Shown here: in pieces, positions 25,472 through 35,306 of the stretch
Layout of the letters: each line of letters opens with the position of its first letter
Position numbering within the stretch: the stretch's first letter is position 1
Assembly (NCBI GenBank): GCA_017623355.1
Contig: JAGAPG010000024.1
Coordinates: 1 to 42,591, forward strand
Reading direction: 5' to 3'
DNA: 42,591 bases
DNA from: Clostridia bacterium
GTDB taxonomy: Bacteria; Bacillota; Clostridia; Oscillospirales; CAG-272
Notes under the pieces: model-generated
What the model was told of the DNA's origin: nothing
The model's input: only the letters and a program-made list of their open reading frames with translations
Database searches by the model: none
Position numbers and translations under genes: made by a program

Positions 25472-26050
25472 ATGAATATACCAAATCAATTAACTATTCT
25501 AAGAGTTCTGCTCGTGCCTGTTTTTATGGCGTGTATACTCTATATTCCCGACCCTGTGGTTTGCGGAATAGTCTCTGCGGCAGTTTTTGCTCTCACGTCC
25601 CTTACCGATATGCTTGACGGTAAGATCGCGAGAAAATATAATCTTGTAACTAATTTCGGAAAATTTATGGACCCGTTGGCTGATAAGTTTATGGTTTTTG
25701 CCGCGCTTCTTACAATTACCGTTAAGTGCGAGGGCGTTTTGGGTCAGGTTATGGTTTGGGCAAGCGCGATAGTTTTCCTTCGCGAGCTTGGCGTTACCTC
25801 TATAAGACTCGTTTGCGCGAACACAGAGGCAGGCGTTATCGCTGCAAGCTGGTTCGGAAAATGCAAAACCGTGACACAGATAGCCGCAATAATCGTTCTT
25901 CTTTTAGAGCCTGTGTTCTGTATCCTTACAGGCATTGACACTATGAATATTGCTTCCTATATCCTTGTTGGCTTGATGATTATTATGACCGTAGGCTCAG
26001 GCATTGACTACCTTAAGGGATATTGGAAATACATCACGCCGAACAAATAA
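25472..26050 (+). CDS. pgsA: CDP-diacylglycerol-glycerol-3-phosphate 3-phosphatidyltransferase
   Basis: The protein has 192 residues with an AGAAAGGCG site. It is a CDP-alcohol phosphotransferase with about five membrane segments. The diagnostic motif D-G-x2-A-R-x8-G-x3-D-x3-D is complete in DMLDGKIARKYNLVTNFG and KFMDPLADKF (about residues 48-74). It makes phosphatidylglycerol phosphate, the first committed step to phosphatidylglycerol and cardiolipin. The rimO-pgsA neighbourhood is common in Bacillota. It ends at a strong bidirectional terminator. Confidence 0.95.
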   Translation: MNIPNQLTILRVLLVPVFMACILYIPDPVVCGIVSAAVFALTSLTDMLDGKIARKYNLVTNFGKFMDPLADKFMVFAALLTITVKCEGVLGQVMVWASAIVFLRELGVTSIRLVCANTEAGVIAASWFGKCKTVTQIAAIIVLLLEPVFCILTGIDTMNIASYILVGLMIIMTVGSGIDYLKGYWKYITPNK

Positions 26051-26093
26051 TAAATACATCCCTCGGTGTGATATCAAAACAACATTATAAAAC

Positions 26094-26133
26094 AAGGCGC
26101 TTATGGTAAATTCCATAAGCGCCTTATTTATTT
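26094..26133. terminator. Bidirectional terminator between pgsA and mgsA
   Basis: The perfect 13-bp stem AAGGCGCTTATGG / CCATAAGCGCCTT is followed by ATTTATTTT on the plus strand and GTTTTAT on the minus strand. It serves both convergent genes. Confidence 0.93.
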
Positions 26134-26149
26134 TAATTATGTGTTTTGA

Positions 26150-26527
26150 TCAAAGAGCGCCTGTTGTGGCGAGATGCTTGAGCATAACCTCGGCGCTTTT
26201 TACGTTTGTCGCAAGCGGGATAGACTGAACGTCGCAAAGACGCAGAAGCGCGGAAACATCGGGCTCGTGAGGCTGTGAGGTAAGCGGATCGCGAAGGAAG
26301 ATTATAAGATCGAGCTTGCCCTCTGCGACCATTGAGCCTATCTGCTGATCACCGCCGAGAGGACCGCTTTTCATTCTCGTTATTTTAAGCGCGGTTTCTC
26401 CCATAACGAGCGTACCCGTTGTGCCCGTTGCGTAAAGCTCGTGCTCTGCGAGCACGTCCTTGTATTTGATAGCAAGAGCTATCATATCGTCCTTCTTTTT
26501 ATCGTGAGCTATAAGAGCTATTTTCAT
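26150..26527 (-). CDS. mgsA: Methylglyoxal synthase
   Basis: The protein has 125 residues from the ATG at 26527, which has GGAG seven bases upstream. The longer frame back to 26686 lies inside the preceding gene. It converts dihydroxyacetone phosphate to methylglyoxal and phosphate. By comparison with E. coli MgsA, all key residues are kept: His19/Asp20 and Lys23 in [10 protein letters not shown], the phosphate loop YATGTTG, Asp71 in [11 protein letters not shown], and Asp91, His98 and Asp101 in [13 protein letters not shown]. It lacks the short N- and C-terminal extensions of the E. coli enzyme. It lies 11 bases after the glycosidase gene, so the two are probably co-transcribed. Confidence 0.95.
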   Translation of the reverse strand: MKIALIAHDKKKDDMIALAIKYKDVLAEHELYATGTTGTLVMGETALKITRMKSGPLGGDQQIGSMVAEGKLDLIIFLRDPLTSQPHEPDVSALLRLCDVQSIPLATNVKSAEVMLKHLATTGAL

Positions 26528-26537
26528 TTTTTCTCCT

Positions 26538-28730
26538 TTATAAATTACAGCAAAATGTTTTTTGAGTGTCGCTGAACGAGTGAATATCTCCGTTTGGCAT
26601 ATAAACGGTTTTTTCCTTGCCCTGAGCGCCCGAAACCGTAATTTCAAACACTCCGTCTGCTTTTTTCCATTCAACGCGGATATCACCGGCTATTGTTGAA
26701 ACAGTTCCGCTTGCATGATCTCTGCCCTCGATATAGGGCTTTACACAAACCGATTTTTCAGCCACGTTCTGCGTTCTTACGCCGAGCACCGTCGCGCTGA
26801 ATTCGTAAATTGCCAAAGCGCCCCACGCGTGACATTCGCTTCTTGAATTTTCGGGTGTTTCGGGAACGGTCGTGCAGTTAAGCGTCAAGAGCCTTCTGTA
26901 TGATTTCATCATAGCCTCGGTCTTATCGTAAAGACCGCACATCTCAAGGGCTCTGAAATAGAAATAAGCAAACGCGAATGTGCTTTTCGCCTCAAGCTCG
27001 AGAGAGTTGAGCATAATATTTTTCGCATCCTCACCCTGAGCAACGCCCGAAAGCACGCACCAGGTCTGCATATGCTGGGAGAAGTAAAGATGATTTACGT
27101 CATCTGCGAAAAGACCCTTTTCCTCGTTCCAGAACAGCTTTTTGGTGTTCTCCTTGAGCATATCTGCAATAGTGAGATATTCGTTTGCGACGTCGTTTCT
27201 TCCGCAAACTGCGTTAAGCTTAGCCGCGCATTGAAGGAAATAAGCCATCATAGGATTATAAATTCCGATAACGCCCTCGTAAACGCCAAGCGGAACACCG
27301 CCCTCGCATTTGCGCACCTCGTCGTACTTCCACGGAATAGCCCAGTCGATAAAGTTCCAATACTTGCTCTGACCGACAACGCCGTCCTCTGTTATAAGAT
27401 GTCTGAACCATTCTATTATGCCGTCCATAGCGCGAAGGTACGAGCGAACGAGCTTTATGTCACCGAATCTTATATAGTGCTGATAAACCATAAATATGAA
27501 ATAGAATTGGAAAGACGGAATATGCTGCTCGCCAACCGAGGGAGTTCTTGACGGCATAAGACCGTTTGAATGTTGCTCGTCGGCAAAATCCATCATAGCC
27601 TTGCGCGCCAAAAGATCGTCGTCGGTGAGCTGATAGTTAAAGAGCATCTGTATCGAGGTATCCATACAGTATTGGAGCTGCTCGTAGTATGGGCAGTCCT
27701 CGTAGCTCTCGTGCATACATCTTTGGAGCGTTCTTACGCTTATCTCCCAAAGCTTGTTATCGTCATCTCTGCCGAAATCGTAATCGGTACGGGGAGTCAT
27801 ATCGTAGTTCACCTCTGTGAAGCGAACGAGCTCTATCGACACGTCTCCCGTTATTTCGTATTTAATAAAGCGGAAGCATCTGAACCAAAACGGCTCAAAC
27901 ACGTATTCGCCGTCAACGCTTACAAGGTCGTAAAAGTCCTTTTTGTAGGGGAGAGAGCGATCGCATCTGTCGCGGTTCGTGTTCCATTCTCCCGAATCGA
28001 AGCATTCAAAATAGATTATCTTTACCGAGCCCTTGCCCGAAATTTTAAATTTCGGGAAGCCGAAGGTGAGATATTTCGCCTCAACAAATTCACCGTCGAA
28101 GGAGATAATATCCGTTTTATCCTTGTAGGAGAGAAGCGGAATAGGTCTTTCATAAAGGAAGCAGGTGTTCGTGCTTCCCCACCAGTGATGCTCAGCCTCA
28201 CCGTTGCACACTCCGCACTGCTTTACGGCAGGAGTAAATTCTGCGTTAATTACAGACACAGCATCGACCGTTTCGCGCGTTGTAGCAGAATAGCAATCGT
28301 TGTCGCTGCTGTGCTTTATCGCGTCTATTTTGGCGCAGAGCCAGCTTTCATCGGTTTTTACACACACGTCCCCGCACGTAAGCTCAAGCGCGAGAATTGC
28401 AGAGCCGACACGCAAAACGCCCTCGATCGGGGAGTTCTTGCCCTGCATATCGTCCGATACGAGCTGAAGCACCTCAACGAAAAGCTCGTTTTCGCCCTTT
28501 TTCAAATATTTAGTAACGTTTATTGTGTCAAAGAACGTTCTTTCGCGCGAGCCCTTGCAAGGACCTGCGTTTACGAACTCGCCGTTTATGTAGAGCTTGT
28601 ATCTTGCCTGGGCAGACACCTCTGCCACAGAATCCGACACACTCTCAAGCGTAAAGCTCTTTTTGAAGTAATACGTTTTGTTCGCAGAGCATTCGTTATC
28701 CCTATGAGTTATCCATACACAGTCTTTCAT
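26538..28730 (-). CDS. GH78-like alpha-L-rhamnosidase
   Basis: The protein has 730 residues with an AAGGAA site. It has no signal peptide, so it is probably cytoplasmic and acts on short imported oligosaccharides. The N-terminal beta-sandwich (about 1-110) has [24 protein letters not shown], typical of the family's domain N. The six-hairpin (alpha/alpha)6 catalytic domain starts near residue 310, with [17 protein letters not shown] and PSRTPS, and includes [12 protein letters not shown]-terminal beta-sandwich ends the protein. CPYYEQLQY is a hallmark of GH78-type rhamnosidases. A different terminal sugar is possible, as the family is broad. The next gene makes methylglyoxal synthase, which uses a triose phosphate that rhamnose breakdown also yields. 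Confidence 0.85.
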   Translation of the reverse strand: MKDCVWITHRDNECSANKTYYFKKSFTLESVSDSVAEVSAQARYKLYINGEFVNAGPCKGSRERTFFDTINVTKYLKKGENELFVEVLQLVSDDMQGKNSPIEGVLRVGSAILALELTCGDVCVKTDESWLCAKIDAIKHSSDNDCYSATTRETVDAVSVINAEFTPAVKQCGVCNGEAEHHWWGSTNTCFLYERPIPLLSYKDKTDIISFDGEFVEAKYLTFGFPKFKISGKGSVKIIYFECFDSGEWNTNRDRCDRSLPYKKDFYDLVSVDGEYVFEPFWFRCFRFIKYEITGDVSIELVRFTEVNYDMTPRTDYDFGRDDDNKLWEISVRTLQRCMHESYEDCPYYEQLQYCMDTSIQMLFNYQLTDDDLLARKAMMDFADEQHSNGLMPSRTPSVGEQHIPSFQFYFIFMVYQHYIRFGDIKLVRSYLRAMDGIIEWFRHLITEDGVVGQSKYWNFIDWAIPWKYDEVRKCEGGVPLGVYEGVIGIYNPMMAYFLQCAAKLNAVCGRNDVANEYLTIADMLKENTKKLFWNEEKGLFADDVNHLYFSQHMQTWCVLSGVAQGEDAKNIMLNSLELEAKSTFAFAYFYFRALEMCGLYDKTEAMMKSYRRLLTLNCTTVPETPENSRSECHAWGALAIYEFSATVLGVRTQNVAEKSVCVKPYIEGRDHASGTVSTIAGDIRVEWKKADGVFEITVSGAQGKEKTVYMPNGDIHSFSDTQKTFCCNL

Positions 28731-28751
28731 TTTCTTATTTCCTTTTTTATA

Positions 28752-29240
28752 TTATTTTTTATCCGCGCAAGTAAGCTCGCATACGTACATTCTGTGATAA
28801 CCGCTGTTCTTGTAATTTGATAGGAGCGAACGGTCAAAGAAGCATTCCTCCGATATATCCTGAGCGTAAAGCTTTTTAAGAGTTAAGGTGAGCTTAGCAT
28901 CTCCGAATTTCAAAGTGCTGTTCTCACACGATACCTCAAAGCCGTATTCCTTAGCCTTGTCAATGCTTTTTCCCGACACTCTGCCGCACTTTAAAAGGTC
29001 TGCGTGTCTTTCATCTCCGAAAAAAGAGAGGGTAAAAATATCGGTGCTTTCGCAAAAGGAGTAGGTGTGTCTTTCGGGTCTTACAAAAACGAAGCAAACC
29101 TCCTTACCCCACAGAATTCCAAAGCCACCCCACGAAACCGTCATAAAATTATAGCTACCGTCGTTTTTTGCCGCGGCAAGAAGGGCGTATTCGTTATTAA
29201 GACGCGAACACAGTGGAGCGCCTATTTTTTCATATATCAT
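28752..29240 (-). CDS. Flavin reductase-like (FMN-binding split-barrel) protein
   Basis: The protein has 162 residues from the ATG at 29240, after an AGGTG site. The upstream extension of the frame lies before the promoter. It has the flavoredoxin/flavin reductase-like fold, recognisable from FMTVSWGGFGILWGKEVCFVFVRPERHTYSF (about 30-60) and FTLSFFG. Members bind FMN noncovalently and reduce flavin or transfer electrons. It contains a few Cys but no iron-sulfur motif. It heads a minus-strand unit with the GH78-like gene and mgsA, 21 bases upstream of the former. Its metabolic link to them is unclear. Confidence 0.87.
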   Translation of the reverse strand: MIYEKIGAPLCSRLNNEYALLAAAKNDGSYNFMTVSWGGFGILWGKEVCFVFVRPERHTYSFCESTDIFTLSFFGDERHADLLKCGRVSGKSIDKAKEYGFEVSCENSTLKFGDAKLTLTLKKLYAQDISEECFFDRSLLSNYKNSGYHRMYVCELTCADKK

Positions 29241-29259
29241 AAAATCACCTCTTATTTCA

Positions 29260-29288
29260 ATTATACGAAAAAAAACCTCTCCCGTCAA
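29260..29288 (-). promoter_or_regulatory. Promoter of the flavin reductase-glycosidase-mgsA unit
   Basis: TTGACG (29283-29288) and TATAAT (29260-29265) are separated by 17 bp. The -10 lies about 20 bases before the start codon. Confidence 0.85.
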
Positions 29289-29392
29289 CATAAATTTAAA
29301 TAAATATTTGATTATTTTCGCGCGTGCGAGCCGTGATGTGTACGAAAAAATGCGCATTGATGCCTGAAAATCAATAATTTTTGAAAATTCTC

Positions 29393-29421
29393 TTGACAAG
29401 TTCCTTTATATAATATAAAAT
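29393..29421 (+). promoter_or_regulatory. Promoter of rny
   Basis: TTGACA (29393-29398) and TAAAAT (29416-29421) are separated by 17 bp in a very AT-rich stretch. This gives a leader of about 65 nt. Confidence 0.75.
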
Positions 29422-29491
29422 TATAATATGTAGATATGATGGGAAAGCCCGTCTTTATACATAGGAAAATCTAAACGAAAGGAAAAAAGCT

Positions 29492-31030
29492 ATGTGGATT
29501 TGGATCGTAGTTGCGGGTGTTGCCGGACTTGCTGTCGGAATCTTTTCGGGATATATTATCAGAAAAAGCTCCGCTGAAAAGCAGATCGGCTCAGCTGAAT
29601 TGCAGGCTAAAAAGCTCCTTGAGGACGCTATAAAGACTGCAGAAACAAAGCGCAAGGAAATGGTTCTTGAAGCAAAGGACGATATTCTTGCAAGCCGCAA
29701 CGAGCTTGAAAAGGAAATCAAGGAGCGCCGCGCCGAGCTTTCTAAGCAGGAGCAGAGAATGGCTACCAAGGAAGATAACCTTGACAGAAAGGCTGACGCT
29801 ATTGAAAAAAAGGACGAGATCTTAAATCAAAAGATCAAGGAAACTGACGAGCTTAATACAAAGCTTTCAGAGGCAAGAGCCGAGCAGCTCAAGCTTCTTG
29901 AAAAAATATCGGGATACAGCGCAGAGGAAGCAAAGGAGCTTCTCATAAAAAATCTCGAGGAAGAGGTTCGTTACGAAAAGGCTCAAAAGCTTATTGAGCT
30001 TGAGGCAGAGTACAAGGAGGAGGCAGATAAGAAGGCGAAGGATATTATCTCTCTTGCCATCTCACGCTGCGCTGCCGACCACGTTGCTGAGGCTACTATC
30101 TCAGTCGTGGCACTACCCAACGATGATATGAAGGGAAGAATTATCGGTAGAGAGGGAAGAAACGTAAGGGCTATTGAAAGCCTTACGGGCGTTGAGCTTA
30201 TAATCGACGACACTCCCGAGGTTATCACTATTTCGGGATTTGATCCCGTTCGCCGCGAGATCGCAAGGCTTTCGCTTGAAAAGCTTATCGCGGACGGCCG
30301 TATCCATCCTACGAGAATTGAGGGTATGGTTGAAAAGGCGACCAAGGAGGTTGAGCAGTCTATCAAGGCAGCGGGCGAAAAGGCTACGTTTGATACGGGT
30401 GTTCACGGACTTAATATTGAGCTTGTTAAGCTCCTCGGAAGACTTAAATACAGAACGAGCTACGGACAAAACGTGCTCAATCACTCCATCGAGGTTTCAG
30501 CGCTTGCGGGAGTTATGGCGGCAGAGCTTGGAGCGGACGTTACGCTTGCTAAGCGCGCAGGTCTTCTTCACGACATCGGTAAGGCGCTTACCGCAGAAAT
30601 CGAGGGCTCACACGTACAGATCGGCGTAGATATCGCCAAGAAGTACAAGGAGGGCAAGGAGGTTATTCACGCTATCGAGGCGCACCACGGTGATGTTGAG
30701 CCTCATTCGCTTATCGCGGTTATCGTTCAGGCGGCAGACGCAATTTCAGCGGCTCGTCCCGGCGCAAGACGCGAAAATCTTGAAAACTATATCAAGCGTC
30801 TTGAAAAGCTTGAGCAGATTGCAAAGAGCTTTGACGGCGTTGAAAAGACGTTCGCAATTCAAGCGGGCAGAGAGATCAGAATTATGGTCAAGCCCGAGCA
30901 GATCAATGACGAAACAATGGCGCTCGTTGCAAGAGATATCGTTAAAAAGATCGAGAGCGAGCTTGAATATCCCGGACAGATCAAGGTCAACCTCATACGT
31001 GAGAGCCGCGTAGTAGATTACGCAAAATAA
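29492..31030 (+). CDS. rny: Ribonuclease Y
   Basis: The protein has 512 residues with an AAAGGA site. It has an N-terminal membrane anchor (residues 2-24), then a long Glu/Lys/Arg coiled coil (about 30-180). A KH domain has [22 protein letters not shown] (about 205-226), and an HD domain has the catalytic pair HDIGKA (about 363) and HHGD. It is the membrane-bound endonuclease that starts mRNA decay in Bacillota. ymdB follows, a conserved partner. Confidence 0.97.
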   Translation: MWIWIVVAGVAGLAVGIFSGYIIRKSSAEKQIGSAELQAKKLLEDAIKTAETKRKEMVLEAKDDILASRNELEKEIKERRAELSKQEQRMATKEDNLDRKADAIEKKDEILNQKIKETDELNTKLSEARAEQLKLLEKISGYSAEEAKELLIKNLEEEVRYEKAQKLIELEAEYKEEADKKAKDIISLAISRCAADHVAEATISVVALPNDDMKGRIIGREGRNVRAIESLTGVELIIDDTPEVITISGFDPVRREIARLSLEKLIADGRIHPTRIEGMVEKATKEVEQSIKAAGEKATFDTGVHGLNIELVKLLGRLKYRTSYGQNVLNHSIEVSALAGVMAAELGADVTLAKRAGLLHDIGKALTAEIEGSHVQIGVDIAKKYKEGKEVIHAIEAHHGDVEPHSLIAVIVQAADAISAARPGARRENLENYIKRLEKLEQIAKSFDGVEKTFAIQAGREIRIMVKPEQINDETMALVARDIVKKIESELEYPGQIKVNLIRESRVVDYAK

Positions 31031-31038
31031 AGATCAAT

Positions 31039-31062
31039 AAGGCGGAGCATCCCTCCGCCTTA
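31039..31062 (+). terminator. Hairpin between rny and ymdB
   Basis: GGCGGAG / CTCCGCC with a 5-base loop is followed only by TTAATTATC. It is more likely a partial terminator or mRNA-end stabiliser than a full stop, since ymdB lacks an obvious promoter of its own. Confidence 0.55.
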
Positions 31063-31091
31063 ATTATCACCTTATTATAGAAAGAATAAAA

Positions 31092-31874
31092 ATGAACAAA
31101 AATTTCAGGATATTGGCTCTTGGAGATGTTTGCGGGCCGAGGGCTGTTGAATATTTATCAAAGAATCTTTGGAGAAAAAGGAAAGAGCTTGGCGTTGATA
31201 TGGTTATCGCAAACGGTGAAAATTCCGCTGAGCCGAACGGCATTGATAAGGAAAGCGCAAGGACGCTTTTTGATAGCGGAGTTGACGTTATAACGACGGG
31301 AAATCACGTTTGGCGCAAGAGTAGCGTGTTTAACTATCTTGACGACGAGGAAAAGATTTTAAGACCGCTTAATTTTCCCGATCAGAATCCGGGTCACGGC
31401 GCGTGTATCGCAAAAATAGACGGATACCGCGTGCTTGTTATGAACGTTATGGGATGTGCGTATACCGACGCTGATTCCTCTGCGTTTACGGCTGTGGAGA
31501 GGGCTCTTTTGAAAAACGAGGGTAGCTACGATTTTGCGGTTTTGGATATTCACGCAGAATCAACGGGAGAAAAAAAGGCGGTAGCCTACGATTTTTCCGA
31601 TAGGATAAGCGTTATATTCGGAACTCACACTCACGTTCAAACGAACGACGCGCAAATACTTTCGGGAAAATGCGCTTACATTACCGATCTTGGAATGACG
31701 GGAGCTGTCGATAGTATTCTCGGCGTAAAAAAGGAAGCGGTTATATATAAAATGAAAACGAAAATGCTCTCAAAATTTGATTTTGCCGACGGCGAGATTG
31801 AGGCTCAGGGCGCGATTTTTGATATAAATACTGACACAGGTGTCGCTCTTTATTGCGAGGCTGTGAAATTTTAA
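31092..31874 (+). CDS. ymdB: YmdB-family metallophosphoesterase
   Basis: The protein has 260 residues, in the usual place after rny. Metal-binding motifs are visible in order: ALGDVCGPRAVEYL, ANGENSA, TTGNHVW, DIHAESTGEKKA and FGTHTHVQTND. The Bacillus protein hydrolyses 2',3'-cyclic nucleotides and affects the switch between motility and biofilm. The Shine-Dalgarno sequence is weak (GAAAG). Length and motifs match the family. Confidence 0.95.
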   Translation: MNKNFRILALGDVCGPRAVEYLSKNLWRKRKELGVDMVIANGENSAEPNGIDKESARTLFDSGVDVITTGNHVWRKSSVFNYLDDEEKILRPLNFPDQNPGHGACIAKIDGYRVLVMNVMGCAYTDADSSAFTAVERALLKNEGSYDFAVLDIHAESTGEKKAVAYDFSDRISVIFGTHTHVQTNDAQILSGKCAYITDLGMTGAVDSILGVKKEAVIYKMKTKMLSKFDFADGEIEAQGAIFDINTDTGVALYCEAVKF

Positions 31875-31884
31875 GGAGGCTATT

Positions 31885-33165
31885 ATGAAAACCACAGAGC
31901 TTTTAAGGCTTATAAACGAAAACGGAGCTGACGCGCGTCTTGCCGATATCTACGGCGAGGAAAACGTTTCTTCTCAGAGAGAAAGATACGCCGATGCTGT
32001 TAGCGAATTCTATTCAATCTACGGCGAAAGAGAGGTTTCGCTCTTTTCCGTTGCAGGCAGAAGCGAGATTTCGGGCAACCACACCGACCATAACTACGGA
32101 AAGGTGCTTGCAGGCTCTATAAACCTTGATATAATCGCCGTTGCATCAAAAACCGATGACGGCATCATAAAAATAAAGAGCAAGGGCTTTGACGAGGACT
32201 CGGTTGATACAAAATCGTACACATCTCCCGTTGAAAGCGATTATTTCAAATCGTGCGCGCTTATTGCAGGTATGGCTAAGGCGTTTACCGATAAGGGACT
32301 TGATATCGGCGGATACGTTGCTTATACGACGTCAAACGTGTTTAAGGGTTCAGGACTTTCCTCGTCCGCCGCGTTTGAGGATATGGTAGGAAATATACTT
32401 AACTATTTCTATAACGACGGTAAGGTAGATAACGTTGAGATAGCTAAAATGGCGCAATTTGCGGAGAACAAATTCTTCGGCAAGCCCTGCGGACTTATGG
32501 ATCAGGTGGCTTGCGCGGTCGGCGGATTCGTTTCGATAGATTTTAAGGATCCTGCCTCTCCCATTATCGAAAAGATAGACTTTGACCTTTCCGGCGCAGG
32601 ATACGCGCTCTGTATCGTCAATACGGGCGGAAACCACGCGGATCTTAACGAGGATTACGCATCAGTTCCCGCTGAGATGAAGGCTGTTGCTAAGCATTAC
32701 GGCTTCGACGTGCTTCGTCAAATGAACGTTGACGTTCTTATGAGCGATATAAAGGGACTGAGAGAGCGCGTTGGCGACAGAGCTATTTTGCGTGCTATTC
32801 ACTTCTTTAACGAGAACGCAAGGGTTGAAAAGCAAGCGGAGGCGCTTAAGAATAAGGATATTGCGACATTCTTTGATTACGTTATAGCGTCGGGAAATTC
32901 GTCGTTTAAATATCTTCAAAACGTGTTCACTACAAAGAACGTAAGCGAGCAGGGACTTTCCTTGGCTCTTGCGATAACCGACAATCAGCTTTCGGGCAAG
33001 GGCGCGGCTTGGCGCGTTCACGGTGGCGGCTTTGCGGGAACTATTCAGGCATTCGTTCCCGTTTCAGAGGTTGCAGCCTATAAAGCAGCAATTGATGCTT
33101 GCTTCGGTGACGGAGCGTGCCATATCTTAAGAATCCGTCCATACGGCGCTATAAAGGTGCTTTAA
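31885..33165 (+). CDS. galK: Galactokinase-like GHMP kinase
   Basis: The protein has 426 residues with an AAGGAGG site. The N-terminal substrate signature reads GRSEISGNHTDHNYGKVLAG (about 54-73), a clostridial variant of the galactokinase signature. The GHMP ATP-binding loop is FKGSGLSSSAAFEDMVGN (about 153), then KPCGLMDQVACAVGG, and the C-terminal GHMP motif is VHGGGFAGTIQAF. It should phosphorylate galactose or a related hexose at C1. No other Leloir gene is nearby. The downstream gene overlaps its stop by one base (TAATG). Confidence 0.9.
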   Translation: MKTTELLRLINENGADARLADIYGEENVSSQRERYADAVSEFYSIYGEREVSLFSVAGRSEISGNHTDHNYGKVLAGSINLDIIAVASKTDDGIIKIKSKGFDEDSVDTKSYTSPVESDYFKSCALIAGMAKAFTDKGLDIGGYVAYTTSNVFKGSGLSSSAAFEDMVGNILNYFYNDGKVDNVEIAKMAQFAENKFFGKPCGLMDQVACAVGGFVSIDFKDPASPIIEKIDFDLSGAGYALCIVNTGGNHADLNEDYASVPAEMKAVAKHYGFDVLRQMNVDVLMSDIKGLRERVGDRAILRAIHFFNENARVEKQAEALKNKDIATFFDYVIASGNSSFKYLQNVFTTKNVSEQGLSLALAITDNQLSGKGAAWRVHGGGFAGTIQAFVPVSEVAAYKAAIDACFGDGACHILRIRPYGAIKVL

Positions 33166-33941
33166 TGATAGAAGCGTATACACTTTTTTCGGGCTCAAGC
33201 GGGAACTGTATCTATGTCAGAAACGGCGCGACAGAGATACTTATTGATGCGGGAAAGAGCGCTACGGCTATTGAAAGATCGCTTACCGCGCTTGGCAGCT
33301 CGATAAAAAATATTGATGCGATATTCCTGACTCACGAGCATTCGGATCACTTCGTCGGGCTTGAGATAATATCGAAAAAATATCACATCCCCGTACATAT
33401 GACGGAGCGCTCATACAGACGCGCGGTCTATCAGGGCTCGTTCGTTGCTCAGTGCGCGAGCTTTCACGACACGCATTATAAGCAGAGCGTGGGTACGCTT
33501 ACTCTAAGCTCATTTCCCATTCCTCACGACAGCGCGCAAAACGTTGGCTACGTGATCGAAAACGAGGACGACGAGCGATTCGGAGTTGCAACGGATATCG
33601 GATACGTAACCGAGGAGATTTTTGATAATCTTTCCGTATGCGACAGAATAATTCTTGAGTCTAATCACGATAAATATATGCTCATCGGCGGACACTACCC
33701 AGAGCTTTTGAAGCAAAGGATACTTTCCGAGGGCGGACATCTGTCCAATGACGACTGTGCGAAATTGGCTTGCTCACTTGCCAAAAGGGGAGTAAAAACA
33801 ATTACGCTCGCGCATCTGAGCAAGGAAAATAACACTCCCGAGCTTGCGTATGATGCTACGCGCAAAGCTCTTGATGCCGAGGGCTTTGACGATGTTTGCT
33901 TGGGCGTTGCAAGTCCCTGCGAAACGGTTAAATGCAAATAA
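33165..33941 (+). CDS. YycJ/WalJ-like metallo-beta-lactamase-fold hydrolase
   Basis: The protein has 258 residues from the ATG at 33165, which overlaps the galK-like stop. A longer frame from 33117 lies within the upstream gene. FSGSSGNCIYV opens the protein. The metal-binding HxHxDH motif is THEHSDHF (about residues 56-63), with further ligands in IPHDSAQNVG, ATDIGY and ESNHD. The family (YycJ/WalJ) is a putative exonuclease involved in DNA repair or cell-wall control in Bacillota. It normally lies beside walRK, which is not the case here. Confidence 0.9.
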   Translation: MIEAYTLFSGSSGNCIYVRNGATEILIDAGKSATAIERSLTALGSSIKNIDAIFLTHEHSDHFVGLEIISKKYHIPVHMTERSYRRAVYQGSFVAQCASFHDTHYKQSVGTLTLSSFPIPHDSAQNVGYVIENEDDERFGVATDIGYVTEEIFDNLSVCDRIILESNHDKYMLIGGHYPELLKQRILSEGGHLSNDDCAKLACSLAKRGVKTITLAHLSKENNTPELAYDATRKALDAEGFDDVCLGVASPCETVKCK

Positions 33942-33967
33942 AAAGCATACCTCGAAAAATACAAAAT

Positions 33968-34002
33968 AAAAACAGGAATTTGAAAAAATTCCTGTTTTTT
34001 TT
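33968..34002. terminator. Bidirectional terminator
   Basis: AAACAGGAATTT / AAATTCCTGTTT with T-tracts on both strands. It serves the convergent hydrolase and membrane-protein genes. Confidence 0.92.
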
Positions 34003-34019
34003 AACGCACGGTCACTTGT

Positions 34020-34406
34020 TTAATTTTTAGTTTCCTTTTCGGCAAGCAGAGAAAGGATAGCTTCTCCGTATTTTGCTTTGTTTATTCTCAAAAGAAGCGA
34101 ATATACGGGATACGATGCGATTATTGGCACAAGAGCGAATGAAGCAAGAAGTATTCCCAACGCGATCATATCAAATTCAAGCACCAAGGAAAGACCCAGA
34201 CCGAAAATAAGAGTTCCAATAATTCCGAGAGTCAGCGCAAGTGCGGTTGGAAAGCGTCTTACGCGCCTATCAAGCTCCTTTGCTCTTTCAAGCGCGCTTT
34301 TTTGCTCGGATGATACGGTGTATCTTTTTCGTATTTCGTCTATCTCGCGTCTTTCGCTTTCCGAAAGAGCGCCGTAGGTGTATTCAAATTTATCGTTATT
34401 GCTCAT
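34020..34406 (-). CDS. Small two-helix membrane protein
   Basis: The protein has 128 residues from the ATG at 34406 (MSNNDKFEYTYGALSESER), which is correctly spaced from AAAGG. An ATG three codons earlier is too close to that site. A charged cytoplasmic N-terminus (about 1-55) with heptad-like helices leads to two hydrophobic segments (about 58-80 and 86-106). The start overlaps the end of the upstream membrane-protein gene. I recognise this as a type widespread in Clostridia but without a solid function. It is the last gene of the two-component operon. Confidence 0.8.
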   Translation of the reverse strand: MSNNDKFEYTYGALSESERREIDEIRKRYTVSSEQKSALERAKELDRRVRRFPTALALTLGIIGTLIFGLGLSLVLEFDMIALGILLASFALVPIIASYPVYSLLLRINKAKYGEAILSLLAEKETKN

Positions 34407-35298
34407 TTTTTTCATCCTTTAACCGTTTGATTTTTTCGCTTGAGAATTTTATCATATAAATTCCCATAGCTATCGTTATAAAGCATACAGCCCCGCCCGT
34501 TATCAGGTTCATATATGACATATCCCCGCCAACTGAAAACATATTTATAAGCGCGACCTGGAGCATAAACAGAGTCATCATCGCATCGGAAAGATTTACG
34601 TTCCTCAGCGAGCGAACGATAAGATCACCGCTTTTTTTGGCTTTTATGAAGTTTATAATAGCCACGGTGATTTTGAAAAACGCATATGCCGCAACGGCAA
34701 AAATCATTATCTCGGAATAGACAAGCGTTATATCAAATATAAGAGAGTGGATTATAAACGGAAGCAGAGCTATCGGCAAAATAACGAGCATAGCTCCGCA
34801 AAAGCGGTATTTTTTTATGCTTTTTACGATAAGCTCATCTTTCGAGCTGTTTTTATAAAGAAGCACCGCCGCGCCTCTTAAAATCATAAGAGAAATATAA
34901 TAGCAGGAAAACGCGATATAAAGCTCGGAGCGAGAAAATATTCCGACAATAAGCGTGACAGCAGCGTACGCAATATTCACAAACAGCGACACTGTGGAGA
35001 GGATAACTGTACGGAAATCGTACTGCGACATCATTTTTTTCGTGATTTTGTTGCTAAGAAGCACAGCCTTTATTTTATCGCGCGCCGTCGGGAAAAACAA
35101 AACACAGATATAAGCTCCGTAGAAAAGAGTTATTGCCGCTATCGCGTAAACGACGTAAACGATAGGGCTTTCGTTGCCTGTCACGAGAAAGAACACCGTC
35201 AGAGCAAGAAAGATAAAAAACAGAAAAATATCGAGAAAGGCAACCACTACCGAGGGCGCTTTCAGCTTTTTTAAAAGATGTGAGAAAAAATCCTTCAT
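34396..35298 (-). CDS. Multi-pass membrane protein of unknown function
   Basis: The protein has 300 residues with an AAGGAT site. There are about eight hydrophobic segments, roughly at 18-40, 46-68, 95-118, 125-145, 165-185, 190-215, 235-255 and 262-285, with a Lys-rich C-terminus. No transporter or enzyme motif is recognised. It lies eight bases after the histidine kinase gene in the same operon and may be the kinase's sensory partner or target. That is inference. Confidence 0.82.
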   Translation of the reverse strand: MKDFFSHLLKKLKAPSVVVAFLDIFLFFIFLALTVFFLVTGNESPIVYVVYAIAAITLFYGAYICVLFFPTARDKIKAVLLSNKITKKMMSQYDFRTVILSTVSLFVNIAYAAVTLIVGIFSRSELYIAFSCYYISLMILRGAAVLLYKNSSKDELIVKSIKKYRFCGAMLVILPIALLPFIIHSLIFDITLVYSEIMIFAVAAYAFFKITVAIINFIKAKKSGDLIVRSLRNVNLSDAMMTLFMLQVALINMFSVGGDMSYMNLITGGAVCFITIAMGIYMIKFSSEKIKRLKDEKNEQ

Positions 35299-35306
35299 AA
35301 ATATCC

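Noticed and set aside
27570..28820. 416-codon plus-strand frame opposite the GH78-like gene
   Set aside because: It is antisense to a gene with intact family motifs and has no plausible initiation site or domain.
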